Positions 16,569-25,197 of a stretch of DNA of 35,742 nt are shown piece by piece. Location of the stretch: NCBI GenBank assembly GCA_026931325.1, contig JAIXLO010000001.1:1-35742 (forward strand), read 5' to 3'. A program made the position numbers and the translations under genes. Under the pieces are notes generated by a model, which was given only the letters and a program-made list of their open reading frames with translations, was not told where the DNA came from and did not search any database. Position 1 is the stretch's first letter, and the number at the start of each line of letters is the position of its first letter. This DNA is from Chitinophagales bacterium (GTDB taxonomy: Bacteria; Bacteroidota; Bacteroidia; Chitinophagales; Chitinophagaceae).

Positions 16569-17831
16569 TTATTGTTTTACTTTATCTAGAGCTTGGCTGA
16601 TATCATTGATAATATCTTCATAATTTTCTACACCTACAGAAAGCCTTATCATTTTTTCTGTAATAGAAAGTTCTTTTCTCAAATTAACATCAACATGTGT
16701 CATTGTTGCTGGATGTTCTGCTAAGCTTTCTGTACTACCAAGACTTACAGCAAGTTTAATTAATTTTAGAGCATTTAAAAACTTAAAAGCATCTTTTTCT
16801 GTTCCTTTAATATCAAAAGAAATCATTGCACCATTAGTTAAACATTGTTTATTTTTTATGGTTAATTGTTCTTTATTTTTTTCTGATAAATTACCTAAGT
16901 AATATACTTTTTCTACTAAAGGATGATTACTTAAAAACTGTGCTACTTTATCTGCATTAAAAGATTGAGCATCCATTCTTACTTTTAATGTTTCTAAGCT
17001 TCTTAATAACAACCAAGATGTATTGGGACTTGCCATATTGCCCAAAAATGTTCTTAATTTTTTTACTCTTTTTATTAAATCTAAAGATCCTAAACAAGCA
17101 CCTGCAATAACATCGCTATGTCCACCAATGTATTTTGTAGCAGAATATAAAACTAAATCAGCACCATGTTTTAAAGGATGTTGCCATAATGGTCCCATAT
17201 AAGTATTATCTACAGCTAAATAAACCTCTTTTTCAGCAGTAGAAAAATGTTGAGCAACTTCTTTACTACAACTTATATCAATTAAGTCATTTGTAGGATT
17301 TGCAGGTGTTTCTATATAAATTAATGAAAGCTTATCTGCCATCCCTGTAGATTCAACAATTTTAATCACTTCTTCTTTGCATTGCCCAACTTTAAATTCT
17401 GCTACATGAACTCCATATAATGGAAGTATTTGTTTGATAAAATGATCGCTACCACCATATAAAGGGCAACTAATTAATAACAAATTGCCAGGCTTTAAAA
17501 ATTCTAATAAAACTGTTGAAATAGCAGCCATACCACTTTCAAATACTGCACAGTCTTCTGCTTTATCCCAAAGTGTTAATCTGTTTTCTAAAATTTCAAT
17601 GTTTGGGTTATTGATACGACTATATATCAGTCCAAGTTGTTCATTTTCTTTAGGAGTTCTGTGTCCATAAGCTACTTCAAAAAAAGCTTTTCCTTGTTCT
17701 GCACTTCTAAATGCAAAAGTAGATGTTTGAAATATTGGACACTTAACAGCACCTTCAGATAGTTCTGGTTTATAACCATAAGACATCATTAAACTCTCTG
17801 GCTTCATTTTTTTAACTTCTTCTTTATTCAT
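16569..17831 (-). CDS. Cys/Met-metabolism PLP enzyme (cystathionine gamma-synthase family)
   Basis: This is a 420-aa fold-type I PLP enzyme of the trans-sulfuration family. K233 in LYSATKYIGGHSD is the lysine that forms the Schiff base, D208 (AVDNT) pairs with the pyridine nitrogen, and Y70/R72 (LIYSRINNPN) bind the phosphate from the neighbouring subunit. ESGMAAIS (98-105) is also a family block. The opening MKPESLMMSYGYKPELSEGA marks a subgroup found in Bacteroidota and Proteobacteria. Synthase, beta-lyase and methionine gamma-lyase activities cannot be separated from sequence alone, so I give no gene symbol. The start could be the ATG at 17831 or the Met at residue 9; both are plausible. 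It lies 42 nt behind rocD. Confidence 0.85.
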   Translation of the reverse strand: MNKEEVKKMKPESLMMSYGYKPELSEGAVKCPIFQTSTFAFRSAEQGKAFFEVAYGHRTPKENEQLGLIYSRINNPNIEILENRLTLWDKAEDCAVFESGMAAISTVLLEFLKPGNLLLISCPLYGGSDHFIKQILPLYGVHVAEFKVGQCKEEVIKIVESTGMADKLSLIYIETPANPTNDLIDISCSKEVAQHFSTAEKEVYLAVDNTYMGPLWQHPLKHGADLVLYSATKYIGGHSDVIAGACLGSLDLIKRVKKLRTFLGNMASPNTSWLLLRSLETLKVRMDAQSFNADKVAQFLSNHPLVEKVYYLGNLSEKNKEQLTIKNKQCLTNGAMISFDIKGTEKDAFKFLNALKLIKLAVSLGSTESLAEHPATMTHVDVNLRKELSITEKMIRLSVGVENYEDIINDISQALDKVKQ

Positions 17832-17873
17832 AAAAGATTTCTTTTATTGTGTAAGATAAATAATTGAATCATC

Positions 17874-19109
17874 TTATTCTAAAATTTTTAATGATTTATC
17901 TATTATAGAAACTGCTTCTAAAATTTGTTCTTTATTAATAATTAATGGTGGTGCAAATCTTATTTTATCGCCATGAGTTGGTTTTGCCAACAATCCATTT
18001 TCTTTCAAAGCTAAACATAATTCCCAAGAAGCATCAGGATTTTTATGTTCAATAACTATTGCATTTAATAAACCTTTACCACGAATAATTTTTATAAATG
18101 GAGAATTTAATTTTGCTATTTCTTCTCTTAATAAATTTCCCATAATTATTGCATTTTCAGCCATATTTTCATCTTTTAAAACTTGTAAGGCAGTAATAGC
18201 TACAGCACAAGCTAAAGGATTTCCACCGTAAGTACTTCCATGTTCACCAGGTTTTATATTCATCATTATATCATCATCACATAAAACTGCACTTACAGGC
18301 ATTGTACCACCACTTAAAGCTTTTCCAAGAATTAAAATATCGGGTCTTACATTTTCATGATCACAAGCAAGCATTTTACCTGTACGTGCAAGCCCAGTTT
18401 GTATTTCATCGGCAATAAATAAAACATTGTATTTAGTACAAAGTTCTCTAACTGCTTTTAAATAACCTTCATCAGGCACTACAACTCCAGCTTCACCTTG
18501 AATTGGTTCTAACATAAATGCAGCAATATTTTTATCTTGTTGAAATGCTTTTTCAACAGCATTAATATTGTTATAAGGTATTGTTATAAAACCAGGCATA
18601 AAAGGACCAAATCCTTTATAACTACTTGGATCAGTTGAAGCAGAAATTGCAGCCATTGTTCTTCCCCAAAAGTTTCCTTCTGCAAAAACTATTACAGCTT
18701 TATTTTCTTCAATACCTTTTTTTGTATAAGCCCAGCGTCTTGCAAGTTTTATAGCAGTTTCGCCTCCTTCAACCCCTGTATTCATTGGTAAAACTTTATC
18801 ATACCCAAAATATGCTGTAATATATTTTTCATAAACGCCTAATTGATTGTTGTAAAAAGCTCTTGATGTAAGTGTAAGCCTTTTGCTTTGTTCAATCATT
18901 GCATTAATAATTTTTGGATGACAATGTCCTTGATTAACAGCAGAATAACCACTTAAAAAATCGTAATAACGTTTCCCATCAACATCAAAAACAAAAACAC
19001 CATCGCCTTTTTCTAAAACTACTGGTAATGGATGATAATTATGAGCACCATATTTTTCTTCTAAAGACATATAGTGAGAAGTTTTCTCACTAATATTTGT
19101 GATATTCAT
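17874..19109 (-). CDS. rocD: Ornithine aminotransferase
   Basis: RocD transfers the delta-amino group of ornithine to 2-oxoglutarate, giving glutamate semialdehyde; it links arginine breakdown to proline and glutamate. The 411-aa class III aminotransferase starts best at the ATG at 19109 ([20 protein letters not shown]), since the family begins shortly before EEKYGAHNY; an in-frame ATG 36 nt upstream would add a hydrophobic stretch not seen in relatives. Key residues are K263 in [16 protein letters not shown] (Schiff base) and D234 in [33 protein letters not shown] is the substrate-pocket block specific to ornithine aminotransferases. It heads a probable operon with the PLP enzyme, fabI and SemiSWEET genes. 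Confidence 0.92.
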   Translation of the reverse strand: MNITNISEKTSHYMSLEEKYGAHNYHPLPVVLEKGDGVFVFDVDGKRYYDFLSGYSAVNQGHCHPKIINAMIEQSKRLTLTSRAFYNNQLGVYEKYITAYFGYDKVLPMNTGVEGGETAIKLARRWAYTKKGIEENKAVIVFAEGNFWGRTMAAISASTDPSSYKGFGPFMPGFITIPYNNINAVEKAFQQDKNIAAFMLEPIQGEAGVVVPDEGYLKAVRELCTKYNVLFIADEIQTGLARTGKMLACDHENVRPDILILGKALSGGTMPVSAVLCDDDIMMNIKPGEHGSTYGGNPLACAVAITALQVLKDENMAENAIIMGNLLREEIAKLNSPFIKIIRGKGLLNAIVIEHKNPDASWELCLALKENGLLAKPTHGDKIRFAPPLIINKEQILEAVSIIDKSLKILE

Positions 19110-19274
19110 TTTGTAAAATTTATAAGTTAGAAAATAAAAATTCACTAAACTGTACTAATACTAAATTGTACAGAAAAAAAATAAAACAGATTAAGAGAGA
19201 TGATCTAAAAAATCTAAGTTTTCTGATAAAAATTTCATCACACTAATTATAAGTTGTGCAAGATAATAAATAAT

Positions 19275-19293
19275 ATGCTTTGCAAAAAAGCAT
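19275..19293 (-). terminator. Weak hairpin terminator after the DUF3127 gene
   Basis: ATGCTTT (19275-19281) pairs with AAAGCAT (19287-19293) around a 5-nt loop, 12 nt past the stop at 19305. On the minus strand it is followed by an A/T-mixed run and not pure T, so termination strength is uncertain. The rest of 19110-19304 shows no gene. Confidence 0.45.
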
Positions 19294-19304
19294 TGTCAAT
19301 TTTA

Positions 19305-19685
19305 TTAAAAAGGTAAGTCATCAACTATATCATCTGTTGGGTCAGGAGGGACAAAATCAGCAGTACTATTTTGTGCTTCAGCATTATCGCCAAGTTTTAT
19401 TGTTTCAATACGCCAAGCATTTAAGTTAGTAATATAATTATCTATTCCATTTTTATTCCATTTAGTTCCTTTAATATTAAATGAAACTTTTACTTCATCA
19501 CCAATATTAAATCTATCTGGCATTGTAACTCTATCTTGTACACATTGAAATTTAATATAGTTTGTAATGGTTCTTCCACCAATATCCTCTGTTTTTTCAA
19601 TTACAAATTCTCTTGTTTTAAAAGTTTCTGTATGTTGTACAGTATCAAACTTTGCAATTAGTTTTCCTGTTATTTCATAACTCAT
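19305..19685 (-). CDS. DUF3127 OB-fold-like protein with SSB-type acidic tail
   Basis: The 126-aa protein starts YEITGKLIAKFDTVQHTETF and has FKTREFVIEKTE, FNIGDEVKVSFNIKG and NYITNLNAWRIE, which fit DUF3127, a Bacteroidota family with an OB-fold-like beta barrel. The tail is acidic and ends DDIVDDLPF. That ending copies the C-terminal peptide of single-strand DNA-binding proteins (D-D-x-P-F), which docks SSB onto repair and replication proteins. DNA binding is therefore a fair inference, but I have no direct proof. It is a single gene, divergent from the 5'-nucleotidase genes, with a near -7 box upstream (complement of 19712-19719). Confidence 0.78.
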   Translation of the reverse strand: MSYEITGKLIAKFDTVQHTETFKTREFVIEKTEDIGGRTITNYIKFQCVQDRVTMPDRFNIGDEVKVSFNIKGTKWNKNGIDNYITNLNAWRIETIKLGDNAEAQNSTADFVPPDPTDDIVDDLPF

Positions 19686-19809
19686 AACAAACTATTTTTA
19701 TTTTTTGAATGCCGAAAGTAAGTTTTAATTCTTTTCAATAATTTTTTTGGTAAAAACTTTGTTTTATTTCTTACAAAAATTTACCTTTCACTTTCCTAAC
19801 AACTTTTGT

Positions 19810-20550
19810 ATGCCAAAACTAACTGCTATATTCTTTTGTGTTGCACTTTCACTGTTTTCATACAAAGTAAAATCACAAAATATAAAAGTATCTTATAGAC
19901 ATTATTCAGTTAGTAATGAAAATAAAACTGATGCAACTTTAGATTCAATGTTAAAGCCTTATGCAGAAAATATGTATAAGGTTATGAATACGGTTATTGG
20001 TTTTTCTACAAAAGGATTGTTTAAAAAACTTCCAGAGAGTACATTAGGAAACTTTTTTGCAGATTGTATAAAAAATGTTGCAGAACAACAATATGAACAA
20101 AAAATTGATATAGGTTTTATTAATTATGGTAGTATTAGAAAAAATATTTTTAAAGGAGACATTACTATTGGAAACATTTATGAAGTATTACCTTATGACA
20201 ACTTTATTGTTATACAAAATATAGATGGAATTATGCTAAAAAATATTTTAAATCATATAGCAGAAATTGGAGGAGTGCCAATTAGTGGAATTACAATGCA
20301 AATAAAAAATAAACAGGCAACAAATATTTTAATAAACAATTTACCCTTTAACGAAAATGATAATTATACCATAGCTACTTATGATTTTATCGCAAATGGA
20401 GGTAATGGCTTTGAAATGCTTAAAAATATTCCAATTAAAAATAAAAGTTATCTTTTTAGAGAAGCAGTGATTGACTATATTAAACAATTATCAAAACAAG
20501 GAAGAACAATTGATTGGAAAATAGAAAATAGAATAACATTTAGTAATTGA
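19810..20550 (+). CDS. 5'-nucleotidase C-terminal domain protein, exported
   Basis: The 246-aa product is the substrate-binding (C-terminal) half of UshA-type 5'-nucleotidases without the catalytic half. It has a Sec signal peptide (MPKLTAIFFCVALSLFS ending near VKSQ), then LGNFFADCIKNVAE, INYGSIRKNIFKGDITIGNI, EVLPYDNFIVIQNIDG and the adenine-stacking-type block YDFIANGGNGFEML. I chose the ATG at 19810 because it starts a normal signal peptide; an in-frame upstream ATG at 19747 gives a longer, atypical leader. The metallophosphoesterase half is the next gene, 27 nt downstream, so together they could rebuild one enzyme from two polypeptides. Confidence 0.82.
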   Translation: MPKLTAIFFCVALSLFSYKVKSQNIKVSYRHYSVSNENKTDATLDSMLKPYAENMYKVMNTVIGFSTKGLFKKLPESTLGNFFADCIKNVAEQQYEQKIDIGFINYGSIRKNIFKGDITIGNIYEVLPYDNFIVIQNIDGIMLKNILNHIAEIGGVPISGITMQIKNKQATNILINNLPFNENDNYTIATYDFIANGGNGFEMLKNIPIKNKSYLFREAVIDYIKQLSKQGRTIDWKIENRITFSN

Positions 20551-20577
20551 ACATTTTGTTATTCATAATTATTTATT

Positions 20578-21519
20578 ATGCAAAGAAGAAAGTTTATAAA
20601 GGAAACAACTTTTGCAGGAGGTGCATTATTAGCATCTTCTATTTTGCCAATAAATAATTTGTATGCATACAATTTAGATAAAGACTTTAAAGAAATAACA
20701 ATACTTCATACTAATGATATGCACAGCAGAGTTGAACCTTTTCCTCAAGATGGAAGTAAAAATGCTGGATTAGGAGGTATTTCAGCAAGAGCAACTTTAA
20801 TAAATAACATAAGAGCAGAAGTAGAACAGGTTTTGTTATTAGATGCAGGTGATATTTTTCAAGAAACACCTTATTTTAATTTGTTTAAAGGAGAACCAGA
20901 AATTAAAGCAATGAACTTAATGGGCTATGATGCTGCTACTTTAGGAGAGCACGATTTTGATGCAGGTATTGAAAACCTTGCACTACAAATATCTAAAGCA
21001 AATTTTCCTTTTGTAATATGTAATTATGATTTTATCAATACACCAATGGAAGGAAAAACAAAACCTTATACACTCATTAAGAAAGGAAATATTAAAATTG
21101 GAATTTTAGGTGTAGGAATTGAATTTAAAAATTTGAGAACAGAAGAATTATTTGGAAATACAAAATATAAAAACCCAATAGAGCAAGCTAATATTACAGC
21201 AGATAAATTAAAAAAAGAAAATTGCGATTTAATTATTTGCCTATCGCACCTTGGCGATAAATATAATGATGATCAATTAAGTGATGAAATTTTAGCCAAA
21301 GAAAATTTTGATATTGATTTAATAATTGGTGGGCATACTCATCGATTTTTTAAAGAACCAAGAATATATATTAATAGAAATAAAAATAATACCATTGTAA
21401 ATCAAGTAGGGTGGGCAGGTATTCAGTTAGGAAGATTAGATTATTCAATTAGTCGAACGAAAAAGAAAACATTAACAAAAAAGCAAACTGTTGTTATAAA
21501 GAAAAAAAAGGAAGAATAA
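20578..21519 (+). CDS. 5'-nucleotidase-type metallophosphoesterase with Tat-like signal
   Basis: The 313-aa product is the N-terminal, catalytic half of UshA-like nucleotidases. It opens MQRRKFIKETTFAGGALLAS, which fits a twin-arginine (Tat) signal: RRKFIK followed by a weakly hydrophobic stretch. Metal-site motifs are ILHTNDMHS (D47, H49), LLLDAGDIFQ (D92), CLSHLGD and IIGGHTHRFF. The usual GNHEFD block reads GEHDFD (residues 123-128), so the expected Asn ligand is Glu at position 124. The C-terminus is a short Lys-rich tail in place of the second domain. It is the second gene of a pair with the C-terminal-domain protein. Confidence 0.85.
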   Translation: MQRRKFIKETTFAGGALLASSILPINNLYAYNLDKDFKEITILHTNDMHSRVEPFPQDGSKNAGLGGISARATLINNIRAEVEQVLLLDAGDIFQETPYFNLFKGEPEIKAMNLMGYDAATLGEHDFDAGIENLALQISKANFPFVICNYDFINTPMEGKTKPYTLIKKGNIKIGILGVGIEFKNLRTEELFGNTKYKNPIEQANITADKLKKENCDLIICLSHLGDKYNDDQLSDEILAKENFDIDLIIGGHTHRFFKEPRIYINRNKNNTIVNQVGWAGIQLGRLDYSISRTKKKTLTKKQTVVIKKKKEE

Positions 21520-21558
21520 AAAATTTTTTTTTTAGTTTTTATTACACATATTGCACTC

Positions 21559-21615
21559 CCTCCAAAAAAATTTATTAACATATTCACATTTGAAAAATAA
21601 ATAGTACATTGGAGG
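21559..21615. repeat. Inverted repeat upstream of dnaA
   Basis: CCTCCAA (21559-21565) pairs exactly with TTGGAGG (21609-21615) across 43 nt of AT-rich DNA; both arms are the only GC-rich spots in this stretch. No DnaA box of TTATCCACA type is seen. It may mark the dnaA control region or be chance. Confidence 0.35.
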
Positions 21616-21661
21616 CAATTTAAAAAACATACTTAACTAACTATATAACTGAAAATTTATT

Positions 21662-23089
21662 ATGACTAAAACTGCTGAATCTGTTTGGAGCAATTGTCTA
21701 AAAATAATTAAAGACATAGTTGAATGGCAACATTTCAAAACATGGTTCGAGCCTATCAGTCCTGTAGAATTAAAAAATAATGTTTTAATGATTCAGGTTC
21801 CTAGTCAATTCTTTTATGAATATTTAGAAGAACACTATGTAAACTTACTTGCTAAAACATTAAAAAGAGAATTAGGTAAAGAAGCAAGATTGGAATACAG
21901 AATAATGGTAGATAGTGGATATGGAAGAAATGGAAATATAGAAATGCCAACAAGTGGTGTGAAAATTTATAGCAATAATGAAATGAATTTTCCATTGGTA
22001 ATTGATAACCCAGTAAAGAATCCTTTTGTTATTCCTGGATTAAAGAAAATGCAAATAGATTCTCAACTAAATACTAAATACACTTTTGATTCTTTTATAG
22101 AAGGAGATTGTAACAGAGTAGCAAGACGTGCAGGAAAAACTGTTGCAGAAAAACCAGGATCAAGTTCTTTTAATCCATTAGTAATTTATGGAGGTACTGG
22201 TTTAGGAAAAACACATTTAGCACAAGCAATAGGTAATGAAGTAAAAAGAATAAATCCAAATCGTGTTGTACTTTATGTAAGTAGTGAAAAATTTATTAAT
22301 CAATTTCAAGACCATAGTAGAAATAATGCTATCAATGATTTTATACATTTTTATCAATTAATAGATGTATTAATTATTGATGATGTTCAGTTTTTTGCAA
22401 GAGCTGAAAAAAGCCAAGATGCATTTTTTGCAATATTTAATCACTTACATCAAAGTGGTAAACAATTAGTACTTACATGCGATAAACCACCTAAAGATTT
22501 AGATGGAATGCAGGAAAGATTATTAAGTCGTTTTCGTTGGGGCTTAAGTGCTGATTTACAAATTCCAGATTATGATACAAGAATTGAAATTCTTGAACGT
22601 AAGATGAAAAATGATGGATTAGATATGTCTAAAGATGTAGTTAAATATGTTGCTTATAATATTAGTACAAATATTCGAGAATTAGAAGGAGCTTTAATTT
22701 CTTTATTAGCACAATCATCTTTAAATAAAAAAGAGATTGATCTAGAACTTGCTAAAAAAGTATTAAGAAACTTTGTAAAAACAAGTAGTAAAGAAATTAC
22801 TATTGACGCTATACAAAAAATGGTTTGTGAATATTTTGATGTTCCTTACGAAAAGCTTTTACATAAAACAAGAAAGAGAGAAATTGTACAAGCAAGACAA
22901 ATTACTATGTATTTAGCAAAAGCTTTTACTAAAAATTCTCTTAAAACAATAGGAGAACATTTTGGTGGAAGAGACCATACAACAGTCATACATAGTTGTC
23001 AAACTGTAAAAGACTTAATGGATACTGATACCATTTTTAGAGAAAATGTAATGGAGCTTACTCAAAAAGTTCAACTTGCAGCAATGTAG
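21662..23089 (+). CDS. dnaA: Chromosomal replication initiator protein DnaA
   Basis: DnaA binds origin boxes and melts oriC to start chromosome replication. The 475-aa product has all four domains: I (about 1-80, VWSNCLKIIKDIVEWQHFKTW), a linker II (about 85-135), the AAA+ domain III with Walker A GGTGLGKT (177-184) and Walker B LIIDD (237-241), and the DNA-binding domain IV with the signature GGRDHTTVIHSC (435-446). Length is typical of Bacteroidota. dnaN is not next to it, which is usual in this phylum. Its 5' region (21520-21661) has an A/T run and one inverted repeat. It ends 16 nt from the stop of a convergent TPR gene with no terminator between them. Confidence 0.96.
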   Translation: MTKTAESVWSNCLKIIKDIVEWQHFKTWFEPISPVELKNNVLMIQVPSQFFYEYLEEHYVNLLAKTLKRELGKEARLEYRIMVDSGYGRNGNIEMPTSGVKIYSNNEMNFPLVIDNPVKNPFVIPGLKKMQIDSQLNTKYTFDSFIEGDCNRVARRAGKTVAEKPGSSSFNPLVIYGGTGLGKTHLAQAIGNEVKRINPNRVVLYVSSEKFINQFQDHSRNNAINDFIHFYQLIDVLIIDDVQFFARAEKSQDAFFAIFNHLHQSGKQLVLTCDKPPKDLDGMQERLLSRFRWGLSADLQIPDYDTRIEILERKMKNDGLDMSKDVVKYVAYNISTNIRELEGALISLLAQSSLNKKEIDLELAKKVLRNFVKTSSKEITIDAIQKMVCEYFDVPYEKLLHKTRKREIVQARQITMYLAKAFTKNSLKTIGEHFGGRDHTTVIHSCQTVKDLMDTDTIFRENVMELTQKVQLAAM

Positions 23090-23105
23090 TTTTATTGGCA
23101 AGATT

Positions 23106-23888
23106 TTACTTCAATCTTTGTAGAGCACTATCTGCTTCATGCAAATCTTTATCTAATGTTAATGATTTTTCATAATTAGCAATAGCATTATTTTTATCAT
23201 TCATTGCTTCATAACATTTAGCTTGCCAATAATATGCATCTGCATAAGTGCTATTTACTTGTGCTGCTAACTGAAAAGTTTCTAAAGCTTTATGGTATTC
23301 TTTTTTATCATAGTAAATAAATCCTTTTTCTAAGTAAGCAACTATATAGCTATAACTTGTATTTATGCAATGGTCAAAAAGGTCTAATGCTTTTTCTGTA
23401 TTACCAATTCTTGCAAAATAAATACCAGAAATAAACAAACAATCAGCACTATATTTTTTATCAGTATAAGTATCTTCTATTTCTATACAAATTAATAAAG
23501 CTGTATCATTTTTTGCTTCTGCATATAAATTAGCTAATGATAAAAGAATATCAGGAGAGCGATATATACGAATTGCTCTTTTATAATTAATAATTGCTTC
23601 AGCTGTATCTTTTGCCTTTTCATTTATTTGAGCTTTAGTAAACCAATAGTTTGCATTTAAACTATCTTGCTTTATTAAAATATCCATTTCATATAAAGCA
23701 TCTTTATACAATGCCAAACTATCAAGAGAACTAATTAGTGCTAATCTTAAATCAGTACTATCAGGATATTGAGCTATCTGCTCTTTTAAATATTCAATAT
23801 AAGCATTAGACTTCTTTGTCTCTTTTTCTTTTGTTGAAGAATTACAAGAAACTAAACAAATTAAAAGAATTGGTATTAAAATTTTCAT
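23106..23888 (-). CDS. TPR-repeat lipoprotein
   Basis: The 260-aa product has a lipoprotein signal with lipobox LVSC (C15), then a Ser/Lys/Glu linker and about six to seven tetratricopeptide-type helix pairs. Clear ones are ANYWFTKAQINEKAKDTAEA, IVAYLEKGFIYYDKKEYHKA, ADAYYWQAKCYEAMNDKNNA and the final IANYEKSLTLDKDLHEAD. TPRs bind other proteins, so an assembly role in the envelope is likely, but no partner can be named. It is a single gene facing dnaA, with divergent transcription from the propeller gene at 23979. Confidence 0.82.
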   Translation of the reverse strand: MKILIPILLICLVSCNSSTKEKETKKSNAYIEYLKEQIAQYPDSTDLRLALISSLDSLALYKDALYEMDILIKQDSLNANYWFTKAQINEKAKDTAEAIINYKRAIRIYRSPDILLSLANLYAEAKNDTALLICIEIEDTYTDKKYSADCLFISGIYFARIGNTEKALDLFDHCINTSYSYIVAYLEKGFIYYDKKEYHKALETFQLAAQVNSTYADAYYWQAKCYEAMNDKNNAIANYEKSLTLDKDLHEADSALQRLK

Positions 23889-23966
23889 AAGACAAATGTA
23901 ACTTTCATTTTAAAAATATTTGACATTACTCTGACACTTCTAAAATATTTGTACTTCTTTTCACAT

Positions 23967-23974
23967 TTAATTTG
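23967..23974 (+). promoter_or_regulatory. Near -7 box TTAATTTG before the propeller gene
   Basis: This matches TAnnTTTG at seven of eight positions and ends 4 nt before the ATG at 23979. A TTTG at 23948-23951 is 15 nt upstream, closer than usual. If it is used, the message would be leaderless. Confidence 0.35.
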
Positions 23975-23978
23975 CACC

Positions 23979-25046
23979 ATGAAAAAACTATTATTTTTTA
24001 CAATTTTATTTAGCTCAATTACAAGCTTTGCACAACGTGCCTCTGATACTATTTTATATCCAGAAGAAAAGCATTTTAAAAATATTCAACAATTAACCTT
24101 TGGTGGCGATAATGCTGAAGCTTATTTTAGTTTTGATGGTAAGTATATCATCTTTCAAAGAACAAGCCCTAAAGATGGGATTGATTGTGATCAAATGTTT
24201 ATAGGAAAAGTTCCTAAGTATGGTGAACCATTTACTTATAAAATGGTAAGCACAGGAAAAGGACGAACAACTTGTGGTGCATTTTTAAAAGATGGGAAAC
24301 ATTTTATTTATGCTTCTACACATTTAGGTAGTGATGAATGTCCACCAATTCCTGATAGAAAAAAATATGGCAATAAATATATCTGGCCTATTTATAGCAG
24401 CTTTGATATTTTTATGGCAGATACTTCTGGTAAAATTGTAAAACAATTAACCAACACACCTGGCTATGATGCTGAAGGAACTATTTCTCCTGATGGAAAA
24501 ACAATGGTATTTACAAGTATGAGAGATGGAGATTTAGAATTGTATTTAATGAACTTAAAAACTTTAAAAGTAAAACGTATTACACATACTTTAGGTTATG
24601 ATGGAGGTGCATGGTTTAGCCCTGATGGTAAAAAAATAATTTGGCGTGCAAGTCGTCCAAAAACAGAAGAAGAAATTAAAGAATACAAAGAATTATTAGC
24701 TGAAAATTTAGTTGCACCAACAAATATGGAAATTTGGGTAGCTGACGCTGATGGAAGTAATGCAAAACAAATTTCAAATTTTGGACAAGCAAATTGGGCT
24801 CCATATTTTATGCCTGATAGCAAAAGAATAATTTTTGCAAGTAATCATGAATATAAAAGAGGATTCCCTTTTAATATATATATAATAAATGGAGATGGAA
24901 CTAATTTAACCAAGATCAGCAGAGATAAAGGTTTTGATGCTTTCCCAATGTTTAGCCCAGATGGTAAAAAATTTATTTTTAGTAGTAATAGAAATAATGG
25001 TGGAACAAGAGATACCAATATTTTTATAGCAGATTGGGCTGAATAA
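23979..25046 (+). CDS. Exported TolB-like beta-propeller protein (PD40 repeats)
   Basis: The 355-aa product has a Sec signal (MKKLLFFTILFSSITSFAQ) and PD40/WD40-like repeats of TolB type: AYFSFDGKYIIFQRTSPKDG, GTISPDGKTMVFTSMRDGDL, AWFSPDGKKIIWRASRPKTE, YFMPDSKRIIFASNHE and MFSPDGKKFIFSSNRNNGG. The repeats place SPDGK-type turns about 45-55 residues apart. I take the ATG at 23979, since the upstream frame would begin with a TTG inside the promoter and spoil the signal peptide. Such propellers act as periplasmic binding platforms; no peptidase or other catalytic domain is present. It reads alone, with a large hairpin after it. Confidence 0.82.
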   Translation: MKKLLFFTILFSSITSFAQRASDTILYPEEKHFKNIQQLTFGGDNAEAYFSFDGKYIIFQRTSPKDGIDCDQMFIGKVPKYGEPFTYKMVSTGKGRTTCGAFLKDGKHFIYASTHLGSDECPPIPDRKKYGNKYIWPIYSSFDIFMADTSGKIVKQLTNTPGYDAEGTISPDGKTMVFTSMRDGDLELYLMNLKTLKVKRITHTLGYDGGAWFSPDGKKIIWRASRPKTEEEIKEYKELLAENLVAPTNMEIWVADADGSNAKQISNFGQANWAPYFMPDSKRIIFASNHEYKRGFPFNIYIINGDGTNLTKISRDKGFDAFPMFSPDGKKFIFSSNRNNGGTRDTNIFIADWAE

Positions 25047-25089
25047 TTTCTGATAAAATTACTCTTACAATTTACTTTTTAATTTTTAC

Positions 25090-25133
25090 AACTTCTACTT
25101 TTTTTCTTTTTGAAAAAGAAAAGGGTAGAAGTT
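25090..25133. repeat. 44-nt hairpin between the propeller gene and paaZ
   Basis: AACTTCTAC (25090-25098) pairs perfectly with GTAGAAGTT (25125-25133). Inside, T/A runs and CTTTT/AAAAG continue the stem with two G-T wobbles and one bulge, leaving only a 3-nt tip. A second hairpin, TTTCT/AGAAA (25139-25153), follows. It could terminate transcription from both sides or be a dispersed palindromic element. Confidence 0.7.
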
Positions 25134-25197
25134 TCTGCTTTCTGATTCAGAAAAGAAAATCATAACTTCGTTGTTCACTAATTTTTAAAAGTTTATT

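Noticed and set aside
21520-21661. Replication origin next to dnaA
   Set aside because: No cluster of DnaA boxes and no dnaN or other origin marker; only one weak TTATTAACA-like match.
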